Positions 14,823-23,890 of a stretch of DNA of 26,846 nucleotides are shown piece after piece. Numbering within the stretch: position 1 is the stretch's first letter; each line of letters opens with the position of its first letter. The notes below the pieces were generated by a model. The model worked only from the letters and a program-made list of their open reading frames with translations, had not been told where the DNA came from and ran no database searches. The DNA is from DATHGT01 sp035317605 (GTDB taxonomy: Bacteria > Methylomirabilota > Methylomirabilia > Rokubacteriales > CSP1-6): positions 1-26,846 of the forward strand of contig DATHGT010000167.1 of NCBI GenBank assembly GCA_035317605.1, written 5' to 3'. The translations under genes were made by a program, and so were the position numbers.

Positions 14823-15716
14823 ATCGCCTCGCCGAGCTACTGGGAGCTGACCCTCGACGTCGACGACGACACGTCGGAAGCGCTCACCAATTTTCTGTGG
14901 GAACAGGGCGCGCTCGGCGTGGTCGAGGAACAACTGGCCGGCCAGCGTCCGAGCCTGCGCGCGTTCTTCCCCGACGTCCTCCCGCCGGCCGTTCTGGAGA
15001 CGCGAGTGCGCGCCTATCTCACGTCCCTGAACGCGCTGGGCCTGGCCACGACGGCGACGCCCACGATCGCCGCCCTCGCCGATCAGGACTGGGGCGAGGC
15101 GTGGCGCGAGCACTTTCGCCCGCTGAAAGTCGGCCGCCGGCTCTGCGTGGCGCCGCCGTGGGACGTGCCGGACGCGACGGACCGCCTGGTGCTGATCATC
15201 GAGCCCGGCCGCGCGTTCGGCACCGGCCATCATGGGAGCACCGCCACCTGTCTCGAGCTGCTCGAGCGCGCCCTCGACGCCGGGCGATTCGAGACGGCGA
15301 TCGATCTCGGGACGGGCTCCGGCATCCTCGCGGTCGCGGCGCTCCGGCTCGGGGTCGCGCGCGTGGTCGCGATCGACGAGGACCCCGACGCGACCGCCGC
15401 CGCCGCCACCAACGCCGAGCGCAACGGCGTGGCTCCGCGGATCGACGTCCGTCTCGCCGACGCCGCCGTGGTGGACCTGGAGCCGGCACCATTGGTGCTC
15501 GCCAACCTGCTCACCGCCGCTCACCTCAAGCTGGCCAAGCGCTATCGCCACCTGCTCGCTCCCGGGGGCGCCCTCGTGCTCGGCGGGATCCTCGACGGCG
15601 AAGCCGCCGTCGTGCGCGACGCGCTCCGCGCCCAGGGGCTGGCTCCGTCCGAGACGCGCTCGATCGAAGGCTGGTCGGCCCTGGGGTTTCGTGCGCCGGT
15701 TCACGATCGCGCCTGA
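14823..15716 (+). CDS. prmA: Ribosomal protein L11 methyltransferase PrmA (start codon unresolved)
   Basis: S-adenosylmethionine-dependent enzyme that trimethylates L11. The start of the conserved domain is clear: SYWELTLDVDDDTSEALTNF, then LWEQGALGV. The SAM motif DLGTGSGILAVAALRLG and the LVLANLLTAAH motif follow, and the length of about 297 residues is near the usual 293. No ATG, GTG or TTG exists in this frame between the dnaJ stop (14790) and the conserved N-terminus. The only candidates there are rare ones, such as ATC 14796, ATC 14823 or CTG 14847. The first standard start is GTG 14919, which would delete about 30 conserved residues. ATC 14823 is used here only as a placeholder. A sequencing or assembly error near 14790-14840 is another explanation. 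Confidence 0.85.
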   Translation: MASPSYWELTLDVDDDTSEALTNFLWEQGALGVVEEQLAGQRPSLRAFFPDVLPPAVLETRVRAYLTSLNALGLATTATPTIAALADQDWGEAWREHFRPLKVGRRLCVAPPWDVPDATDRLVLIIEPGRAFGTGHHGSTATCLELLERALDAGRFETAIDLGTGSGILAVAALRLGVARVVAIDEDPDATAAAATNAERNGVAPRIDVRLADAAVVDLEPAPLVLANLLTAAHLKLAKRYRHLLAPGGALVLGGILDGEAAVVRDALRAQGLAPSETRSIEGWSALGFRAPVHDRA

Positions 15717-16440
15717 GCGGATCTCCGGCGACCGCGTGGCGTTCGACGCCGACGAGACCCACCATCTCGTCCGCGTGCTGCGCCTGCACGCCGGCGACGT
15801 GGTCACCGCGACGGACGGGCGCGGCGGGGCCTGGCACGTCCGCCTGCTCACCCTCGGCGAGGCGGCCACCGGCGCGATCGTCGGTGACGCGTCGCTGGCC
15901 GCCGAGTCGCCGCTGGCCATCGCGCTCGTGCAGGCCGTGCCCAAGGGCGATCGCATGGACGCGGTCGTGCGCGCGACCACCGAGCTGGGCGTGACGCGCA
16001 TCCTCCCCGCCCTCACCGAGCGGACGGTGGTCCGCCTCGACCCCTCACGCGGGCGCGAGCGCGCGCGGCGCTGGCAGCGCGTGGCGCGCGAGGCGGCCAA
16101 GCAGTGCGGCCGCGCGGTGGTTCCGGCCGTGGAAGCGCCCCGGCCGCTCGCCGAGTGGATCGCCGACGGGCAGGATGCCGATCTCCGCCTGTGCTTCTGG
16201 GAGATCGAGGGCACGCCGCTCGCGCGCGTCCTCGACGCCCGCGCGTCGCGGCCGCGGAGCGTGAGCGTGATCGTCGGTCCCGAGGGCGGCCTCACGCGCG
16301 ACGAGGTCGCACGCGCGGAGGCCGCGGGCTACGTCACGGTCACGCTCGGGCAGCGCATTCTCCGCACCGACACCGCGGGGCCGGCGATCGTCGCGATGCT
16401 CCAGTACGCGCTCGGCGACCTCGGAGGCGCGGCGCGGTGA
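15691..16440 (+). CDS. rsmE: 16S rRNA (uracil-1498-N3)-methyltransferase RsmE
   Basis: SPOUT-class methyltransferase that modifies U1498 of 16S rRNA, 249 residues. GTG 15691 gives the typical beginning RRFTIAPER and overlaps the prmA stop by 26 bases; an earlier start would run deep into prmA. The N-terminal PUA-like part has DETHHLVRVLRL. The catalytic domain has QAVPKGDRMD, ATELGV-like TTELGVTRILP, the SAM loop VIVGPEGGLTRDEV and the knot motif LGQRILRTDTAG. The prmA-rsmE order is common in bacteria. Confidence 0.95.
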   Translation: MRRFTIAPERISGDRVAFDADETHHLVRVLRLHAGDVVTATDGRGGAWHVRLLTLGEAATGAIVGDASLAAESPLAIALVQAVPKGDRMDAVVRATTELGVTRILPALTERTVVRLDPSRGRERARRWQRVAREAAKQCGRAVVPAVEAPRPLAEWIADGQDADLRLCFWEIEGTPLARVLDARASRPRSVSVIVGPEGGLTRDEVARAEAAGYVTVTLGQRILRTDTAGPAIVAMLQYALGDLGGAAR

Positions 16441-16480
16441 CGATGACGGACCACGCACGCGACCGCGGGGGTACTGGGCG

Positions 16481-16903
16481 GTGACCGCGGCGGGGTACGA
16501 GTACTTCGACGTCGAGGCCGACGTCGGCGTGCGGGCGTGGGGCCGCGATCGGGCGGAGGCGTTCGCCGAGGCCGCGCTCGCCGTCCTGGCCCTGGGCGTG
16601 GCCCCGGCCGGCGTCGAGGAGCGCGAAACTCGCGACGTCCGCGCCCAGGCCGCCACCGTCGAGGATCTGCTCGTCGCCTGGATCAACGAGTGCGTGTACG
16701 TGCACGAGATCGAGGGCTTCGCGGTCCATCGCGTCAGCGTGCATCGAGTCGACGACGCGGTCGTCCACGGCGTCCTGCACGGCGAGTCGCTCGAGCCCTC
16801 GCGTCACCAGCTCGGCACCGTGGTCAAGGGCGTGACCCATCACCGCGTCTCGGTCACGGAGACGGAGAGCGGATGCGAGGTTTCCATCATCGTCGACGTG
16901 TAG
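16481..16903 (+). CDS. Archease family protein
   Basis: A 140-residue protein of the archease family, which activates the RNA ligase RtcB by promoting its guanylylation. The fold signature is recognisable: EADVGVRAWGRDRAEAFAEA (13-32), a central TVEDLLVAWINECVYVHEIEG, and a C-terminus ending in an aspartate-valine pair (IIVDV). Asp14 and Asp139 correspond to the metal-binding aspartates near both ends of the archaeal protein. The usual HTAD motif is changed to VEAD here, so the His and Thr are missing. No rtcB is in the window, although archease is often beside it. The start is GTG 16481, 40 bases after rsmE; no Shine-Dalgarno sequence is obvious. Confidence 0.82.
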   Translation: MTAAGYEYFDVEADVGVRAWGRDRAEAFAEAALAVLALGVAPAGVEERETRDVRAQAATVEDLLVAWINECVYVHEIEGFAVHRVSVHRVDDAVVHGVLHGESLEPSRHQLGTVVKGVTHHRVSVTETESGCEVSIIVDV

Positions 16904-16965
16904 GACCGACGCGCCGCCCCGCCATCTCGATCAATCGATGGCATGTCCGCTGCCCCTCATGGCCA

Positions 16966-17124
16966 GTGAGGGAGACCCTATTCCTGATCGTTGGACTCAT
17001 TGCCGGGGCGCTGGGCGTGACGGGCGTCGCGGCGGTGGCAGGGCAGATCGCGTGGATCCTGTTCCTGGTCGGAATTGTGCTGCTCGTGGTGCACATGGCG
17101 AGGGGACGGCGCGTCGTACCCTGA
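16966..17124 (+). CDS. DUF1328-like small membrane protein
   Basis: A 52-residue peptide from GTG 16966, with two hydrophobic helices (about 4-24 and 27-46) and a basic end, ARGRRVVP. The pattern LIVGLIAGALGVTGVAAVAG followed by QIAWILFLVGIVLLVVHMA matches the DUF1328/UPF0391 (YtjA-like) family, which are predicted small inner-membrane proteins of unknown function. GTG is chosen because it puts the first helix at the start as in the family. No Shine-Dalgarno sequence is visible, so the start is uncertain. It is 62 bases after archease and is the last gene before the lpxC regulatory region. Confidence 0.66.
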   Translation: MRETLFLIVGLIAGALGVTGVAAVAGQIAWILFLVGIVLLVVHMARGRRVVP

Positions 17125-17163
17125 CCGCGCTGACGGCGCCTCGGACTGCATAAACGAGACGTC

Positions 17164-17181
17164 ACCACGAGATGATGTGGT
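17164..17181 (+). promoter_or_regulatory. Dyad upstream of lpxC, possible activator binding site
   Basis: ACCAC-N8-GTGGT forms an 18-bp dyad centred about 121 bases before the predicted lpxC transcription start, within the range where sigma-54 activators normally bind. A related CCACCGTGG (17262-17270) overlaps the -24 element. The role as an NtrX site is inference. I see nothing else notable in the 17125-17267 spacer. Confidence 0.3.
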
Positions 17182-17267
17182 ATTCGCGCAACACGGATGG
17201 GCTCGCCGGATGACGGCCATCACGCGACAGTCTCGATCTTTAGAGTAGTTACATCGCGAGTCCACCG

Positions 17268-17283
17268 TGGCACTGGGGTTGCT
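17268..17283 (+). promoter_or_regulatory. Predicted sigma-54 (RpoN) -24/-12 promoter of lpxC
   Basis: The 16 bases read TGGCACT-GGGG-TTGCT, with GG at 17269-17270 and GC at 17281-17282 exactly 10 bases apart. They match TGGCACG-N4-TTGCW at every fixed position but one. The predicted transcription start is about 17294, seven bases before ATG 17301, so the leader would be very short. It is the best sigma-54 match I see in the window. Confidence 0.62.
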
Positions 17284-17300
17284 CCCTCCGCGCCCCGGCC

Positions 17301-18209
17301 ATGTATCAAAAGACGATTCGCCAAACGGTGAGCTTCAGCGGTATCGGGCTTCACTCGGGCAAGGCGGTCCATCTCAAGATCGCGCCGGCCCCGGCGAATT
17401 TCGGGATCGTGTTCCGGGTCGTCGGTCATCCCGAGCCGATCCCCGCCGCCCCCGAGAGCGTGGTCGACTCGCACTACGCCACCACGGTGGGGCGCAACGG
17501 GACGAGGATTCAAACCGTCGAGCACCTGATGGCCGCGGCGGCCGGGCTGGGCGTCGACAACCTCGACGTCACCGTGGACGGCGCGGAGATTCCCGCCGGC
17601 GACGGCAGCGCCAAGCCATTCGTCTCGCTGCTGACTGGAGCCGGCCGGACCACGCTCTCGGCGCAGCGGCGACCCATCGTGATTCCGCATCCGATCCGCG
17701 CCGGCGGCGGCGGGCGCTGGATCCAGATCGTGCCCTCGGACGTGTTCCGGATCAGCTACACGCTCGACCACGAGCATCCCGCCATCGGAACGCTGGCGCT
17801 GTCCTGCGTGCCGAGCGAGCGCGGGTTCATCGAGGACTTCGCTCCCGCCCGAACGTACGGCTTCCTCAAGGATCTCGGCCAGCTCCGGCGCAACGGGCTC
17901 GCGCGGGGCGGCTCGCTCGAAAACGCGGTCGTGGTCGGTCCGCGCGGCGTCCTCAACGGCCTGCGTTACCGGGATGAATTCGTCCGCCACAAGATCCTCG
18001 ACCTCATCGGCGACCTGGCTCTCCTCGGGCGTCCGATCGTGGGACACGTGATCGCGCGCAACGCCGGCCACGACCTCAACTTCCAGCTCGTCCTCGGTAT
18101 CCAGCGCGCCCTCGGCCTCGAGCGCCGCCCCGCCGGCGCCCCCGCTCCCGAGTCCGCGCGGGAGCCACACCGCCCCCTCCTCGCTACCCCCAACCTCGCC
18201 ACGATCTAA
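17301..18209 (+). CDS. lpxC: UDP-3-O-acyl-N-acetylglucosamine deacetylase LpxC
   Basis: Zinc deacetylase for the committed step of lipid A synthesis, 302 residues, cytoplasmic. Zinc ligands His75 (in TVEHLMAA), His230 and Asp234 (in RHKILDLIGD) and the catalytic Glu74, Asp238 and His257 (in GHDLN) are all present. The substrate-binding segment reads EIPAGDGSAKPF, a variant of the usual EIPxxDGSA. It implies an outer membrane with lipopolysaccharide. Usually lpxC is found near cell-division or other lpx genes; here it stands between a DUF1328-type peptide and DUF4390-ntrY-ntrX, with its own predicted sigma-54 promoter. Confidence 0.97.
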   Translation: MYQKTIRQTVSFSGIGLHSGKAVHLKIAPAPANFGIVFRVVGHPEPIPAAPESVVDSHYATTVGRNGTRIQTVEHLMAAAAGLGVDNLDVTVDGAEIPAGDGSAKPFVSLLTGAGRTTLSAQRRPIVIPHPIRAGGGGRWIQIVPSDVFRISYTLDHEHPAIGTLALSCVPSERGFIEDFAPARTYGFLKDLGQLRRNGLARGGSLENAVVVGPRGVLNGLRYRDEFVRHKILDLIGDLALLGRPIVGHVIARNAGHDLNFQLVLGIQRALGLERRPAGAPAPESAREPHRPLLATPNLATI

Positions 18210-18226
18210 GCACGCCTCCGGCCGAG

Positions 18227-18232
18227 TATAAT
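18227..18232 (+). promoter_or_regulatory. -10 element of the DUF4390 gene
   Basis: A perfect TATAAT eight bases before ATG 18241, lying in the loop of a GCCGA/TCGGC inverted repeat (18221-18236). Transcription would start at or one or two bases before the ATG. No -35 and no Shine-Dalgarno sequence are evident. Confidence 0.5.
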
Positions 18233-18240
18233 CGGCGCGT

Positions 18241-18801
18241 ATGTCTGCCTGGCGATTGAGCTTGCTCACCCTCGCCCTGCTGTTGCTGCCGGCTCGCCAC
18301 GCATCGGCCGAGTTGCGGATCAATGACCTGGACGTCTACCTCAACGATCACGAGGTCACGGTCCAGGTCGTGGCGCTCGGCGCGCTCGGCCCGGCGCTCC
18401 AGGAGGGGCTCGGGAGCGGGCTGCCCGCCCACGTTCGCTTCACGGTCGAGCTGTGGCAGTACAACCGGCTCTGGCGTGACCGCCTCTTGCTCACCCACAT
18501 CCTCGAACGTCAGGTGACCTACAACGTGGTGACCAAGGAGTACCGGATCACCTTCGGCAAGGGGGAGGGTCGCGCGGTCTACACCACGCGCGAGCTTCAG
18601 GACGCCCAGCGGGTGATCTCCGAGGTCCGGAAGATCAAGCTCACCCCCGCCTCGGCCCTCGATCCCGCGGGCGTGATCTACGTCCGCGTGCAGGCCGAGA
18701 CGGCGCTCAGCGGCGAGAACAACGTGCTCTCACGGATGGCGGGAACGGCCGAGCAGGCGATTCGCCAGTCCGATTACCGCTCGCTCATGCGCACCCAATG
18801 A
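18241..18801 (+). CDS. DUF4390 domain-containing secreted protein
   Basis: A 186-residue protein with a clear Sec signal peptide (basic-hydrophobic MSAWRLSLLTLALLLLPAR, predicted cleavage after Ala23 in ASA). The mature part is a beta-rich domain with DVYLNDHEVTVQVVALGAL, VELWQYNRLWRD and a middle segment YTTRELQDAQRVISEVRKI, as in DUF4390. Members are frequently encoded directly before ntrY, as here (13 bases before it), so a periplasmic role connected with the NtrY sensor is plausible but unproven. Confidence 0.85.
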   Translation: MSAWRLSLLTLALLLLPARHASAELRINDLDVYLNDHEVTVQVVALGALGPALQEGLGSGLPAHVRFTVELWQYNRLWRDRLLLTHILERQVTYNVVTKEYRITFGKGEGRAVYTTRELQDAQRVISEVRKIKLTPASALDPAGVIYVRVQAETALSGENNVLSRMAGTAEQAIRQSDYRSLMRTQ

Positions 18802-18814
18802 GGAACGGCAGACC

Positions 18815-21066
18815 ATGCCGCTCCTGAGCGAGCAGAGCCGGCGCAAGCGCAACCTCGTCCTGATCAGCGGCACGCTGCTGATCCTCGCCCTGGCCGGCGC
18901 GCTGAGCCTGGAGATGCGCCCGTCCGGGCTGCCGGTCGCGTCGAACATCGTGGTCTTCGCGCTCTTCAACCTCAACCTGATCGTCTTCCTGCTGCTGCTG
19001 GTCCTGCTCTTCCGGAATCTGGTCAAGCTGTGGTTCGAGCGCCGCCAGGGCGTGATCGGCTCGAAGTTCAAGACCAAGCTCGTGTTCGCGTTCCTGTCCC
19101 TGGCCGTCACGCCGGCCATCCTGATCTTCATCACCGCCTCGAACTTCATCAACAAGTCGATCGAGGGATGGTTCAAGCCCCAGGTCGAGCGGCCCCTCGA
19201 CCAGGCCCTGGCCGTGGCCCAGACCTACTATCACAACCTCGAAGTCACCGCGCTCCGCCACGGCCAGCAGATCGCCCGCGCGATCGATCAGGAGCGGCTT
19301 CTCGACGAGTCCCGCCGCGAGACGCTCGCCGCCTACCTCGTCGAGCGCCAGGAGCAGCTCGGCATCAGCACCATCACGGTCTTCAAGCCCGACGGCCAGG
19401 AGCTGGTCCACGTCAAGGACCCCGGCCTCGGCGACGTGTCCACCCGCGACGTGAGCGAGAGCCAGCTCCGCCGCGGACTCGGGGGCGCCGAGGTGACGAC
19501 CGTGCGCGAGCTGCCGTCGGGCGATCTCATCGAGGCCGTGGTCCCGATCTGGCTGTCCCGGCCGGCCGGGTCGACGGTCGCGCGCGAGCGGCGGCTGGCC
19601 GGCGTCGTGGTGGTGGGCACCCACGTGGCCGAGCGGCTGGAGTCGAAGATCCGCGGGATCTCGCAGGCGTTCAAGGAATACAAGCAGGCCCGGCTGCTCA
19701 AGAATCCCATCAAGGGCATCTACATCCTGCTCTTCCTGCTGCTCACGCTGATCATCGTGTTCTCCTTCACCTGGTTCGGGCTCTACCTGGCCCGCGGCAT
19801 CACCGGGCCCATCGACCAGCTCGCCGAGGGCACGCGCGAAGTGGCGGCGGGCAACCTGAGCTACAAGGTGCGCGCGCGCGCCGACGACGAGATCGGCACC
19901 CTGGTGGACTCGTTCAACCGGATGACCGACGACCTCCTCGAGTCCAAGCGGCGGCTGGAGGAGGCCTATCTCGATCTGCAGGACAAGCACAGCGAGCTGG
20001 AAGACCGGCGGCGGTACATCGAGACCGTGCTGGAGGCCATCGCCACCGGCGTGGTCTCCTTCGATCACGAGAACCGGCTGACCACCATGAACCGGGCGGC
20101 GGCGCGCATGTTCGGCCTCGACCCCGCGGTCACGGCGGGGCGCTCGCTGGAGGAGACCTTCGCCGGCGGCGATCGGCGCGACGTGGTCGCGCTGGTGCAG
20201 CGCGTGCGGCGGGCGCGGACCGGCAGCATCGAGCAGGAGCTGAACGTGCGCGGAGGGGCGGGACACGTCTCGCTGCTGGCCTCGGCCACCGCGCTGCGCG
20301 GCCCCGACGGCGCCTACGCGGGGGCGGTGCTCGTGTTCGACGATCTCACCGAGCTGCTCAAGGCGCAGCGGCTGGCCGCGTGGCGCGAGGTGGCCCAGCG
20401 CATCGCCCACGAGATCAAGAACCCGCTGACCCCGATCCAGCTCTCGGCCCAGCGGCTCCGCCGCCGCCTCGCGCGCGATCCCGGACATGACCAGCAGCTC
20501 GTCATCGAGTGCACGGAGACGATCATCCAGGAGGTCGACGGCCTCAAGCGCCTGGTCGACGAGTTCACGCGGTTCGCGCGGATGCCCGCGCTCTCGCCCC
20601 GCCCCACCGACGTGCGCCCGGTCGTGGAAGCGGTGGCCGCGCTCTATCGCGAGTCGCATCCGGCGCTGCGGTTGACCACCCACTATCCGGACGCCTTGCC
20701 CCTCCTCGAGGTCGACCCCGATCACATCAAGCGGGCGGTCCTCAATCTCGTCGACAACGCGGTCGAGGCCGTCGCGGGAGCCGGTCATGTCGAGGTCGAC
20801 GTCGTCGACGCCGCGGAGGCGGGCAGCGTCCAGATCGTGGTCGCCGACGACGGGCCGGGCATCAAGGCGGAGGACCGAGAACGGCTGTTCTTGCCGTACT
20901 TCTCGACCAAGACCAACGGCATGGGCCTCGGGCTGCCGATCGTCTCCGAGATCGTGATCGAGCACGGCGGCACGATCCGCGTCGAGGACGTGGTGCCGCA
21001 CGGCAGTCGCTTCACCCTCGACCTGCCGGTGACGCGCGCGGTCGCTCCGCTGGAGGTCCAAGCGTA

Positions 21067-21067
<1 letters not shown>
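18815..21067 (+). CDS. ntrY: Sensor histidine kinase NtrY
   Basis: Membrane sensor kinase of 750 residues. Helices lie at about 14-31, 43-67, 88-110 and 302-326, with a periplasmic sensor region of about 190 residues between the last two. HAMP follows (about 326-380), then a coiled coil, a PAS domain (about 398-515), the HisKA box with phospho-His532 in IAHEIKNPLTPIQLSAQRLR, and the ATPase domain with NLVDNAVEAV, DDGPGI and MGLGLPIVSEI. The four-helix N-terminus with HAMP and PAS is the NtrY layout. AGGA (18801-18804) lies ten bases before ATG. The stop overlaps the ntrX GTG by one base. Confidence 0.95.
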
Positions 21068-22424
<1,357 letters not shown>

Positions 22425-22428
<4 letters not shown>

Positions 22429-23828
22429 TCGGGCCCCTCGCCGGGCCGCCGCGCGTCGTCAACGTCGGGCTCGAGGTCTTCGCGCGTGAGCTCGCGCTCC
22501 TCGGCGCCCCTCACGTTCATCTCGACTGGCGCCCACCCGCGGGCGCTGACTCGCGGGTGGCCAGCCTCCTCGCCCGTCTGCTCGAGCGGAGCTCCGAGAT
22601 CGACGCGGCGAATGCCGAGGCCCTCGGCCGGCTCGTCGAGGGCGAGCCCGCGCTGATCGATTGCCGACCGGCTCGCGAGGCGATCGATCTCCCCACGCAC
22701 GTGGTGCTGCACGCGGGACCGCCGATCGAGTGGGAGAGAATGTGCGCGCCGCTCCAGGCCGCGGTGCTGTGCGCGATCCGCTACGAGGGCTGGGCCGGCG
22801 ACGACCACGACGCGCGTCGGCTCGTCGAGCGCTCGGCGGTGACGCTGGCGCCGTGTCACCACTGGCGGTCGGTCGGCCCCATGACCGGGATCATCACGGC
22901 CTCGATGCCGGTGTTCGTGGTGGAGAACCGGGCCCGCGGCCACCGCGCTCACGCGACCATCAACGAGGGGCTCGGCAAGGTCCTGCGCTTCGGCGCCAAC
23001 GACGAGAGCGTGATCGCGCGCCTGGCGTGGCTGCGCGACGAGGCCGGCCCCGCGCTGGGCGCGGCGCTGCGGGCCTCGGGCGGCATCGAGCTGCGGCCGC
23101 TCATGGCGCGGGCCCTCTCGATGGGCGACGAGATGCATCAGCGCAACGTCGCGGCCTCCGCGCTGCTCGGACGCGCGCTGATGCCGCACCTGGCCCGCAC
23201 CGCCCGCGACACCGACGCGCTCGCGCGGCTGGCCGAGTTCATCGGCGGCAACGATCAGTTTTTTCTCAACCTCGCGATGGCCGCGGGCAAGGCCATCGCC
23301 GATCCCGCGTTCGTCCCCGGTTCCACGCTGGTGATCACGATGGCCCGCAACGGCACCGACTTCGGCATTCGCGTGTCCGGTCTCGGCGAGCGCTGGTTCG
23401 TGGCGCCCGTGAACACGCCGCGCGGTCTCTACTTCCCCGGCCACGGCCCCGACGACGCGAACCCGGACATCGGCGACAGCGCGATCGTGGAGACGATTGG
23501 ACTCGGCGGCGGCGCCATGGCGGCGTCGCCGGCGGTCGCGCGCTTCGTGGGTGCGGGCGGCGTGGCCGAGGCGCTGGCGGCGACGCTGGAGATCGGCGAG
23601 ATCACGCTGGCCGAGCACCCGCACTTCCGCATCCCGGCGCTCGACGATCGCGGCGCGCCCGTCGGCATCGACGTCCGCAAGGTGGTCGAGACCGGGATCA
23701 CGCCGCTGATCAACACGGGGATCGCCGGGAGGATGGCGGGGACGGGCCAAATTGGCGCCGGCGTGGTTCGAGCGCCGCTGCCCTGTTTCACGCGCGCGCT
23801 GGAGGCCGTGCTCGCCCATCGAAGTTGA
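22425..23828 (+). CDS. DUF1116 family protein (YlbE/AllG-like)
   Basis: A 467-residue cytoplasmic protein of the DUF1116 family. Recognisable blocks are VNVGLEVFARELALLGAPHVHLDW-type start (residues 12-35), HAGPPIEWERMCAPLQAAV (96-114), CHHWRSVGPMTGI (144-156), VFVVENRARG, and FIGGNDQFFLNLAMAAGKA. In E. coli, YlbE (AllG) is part of the oxamate carbamoyltransferase complex with FdrA (AllF) and AllH; neither partner is visible here. The GTG start overlaps the ntrX stop (GTGA), so it is translationally coupled to a regulator, an unusual location. A substrate in amide or carbamoyl metabolism is possible, but function here is unknown. Confidence 0.83.
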
Positions 23829-23854
23829 CAGCCCGCGGGGCTGTCTGCTACGTT
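23825..23854 (+). promoter_or_regulatory. Sigma-70-type promoter of the IPTL-CTERM gene, overlapping an inverted repeat
   Basis: TTGACA (23825-23830) and TACGTT (23849-23854) are 18 bases apart, and the -10 is of the extended form TGCTACGTT. The -35 and spacer contain the perfect hairpin GACAGCCC-GCG-GGGCTGTC (23827-23845), which starts inside the DUF1116 stop codon. The hairpin may terminate the upstream transcript or be an operator. The leader of about 30 nt ends in GGGGAGG (23876-23882), eight bases before ATG 23891. Confidence 0.6.
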
Positions 23855-23890
23855 CCGCGCGCTTCGTCGCTCCCTGGGGAGGCCCTGTCC

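Noticed and set aside
15832..15850. TGGCACG sequence resembling a sigma-54 -24 box inside rsmE
   Set aside because: The next GC pair is 11 rather than 10 bases away, the TTGC block is missing, and it lies inside a coding region.
16938..17153. A 71-codon frame from ATG 16938 as the gene after archease
   Set aside because: Its translation has no family features, whereas the frame from GTG 16966 gives a DUF1328-like two-helix protein.
18785..21061. Long minus-strand open frame opposite ntrY, and similar long frames opposite cox (413-1231), ugd (3863-5158) and hemW (10820-12031)
   Set aside because: These are mirror frames caused by high third-position GC. Their translations are low-complexity His/Asp/Arg/Glu-rich strings with no domains, and the + strand genes have complete family motifs.
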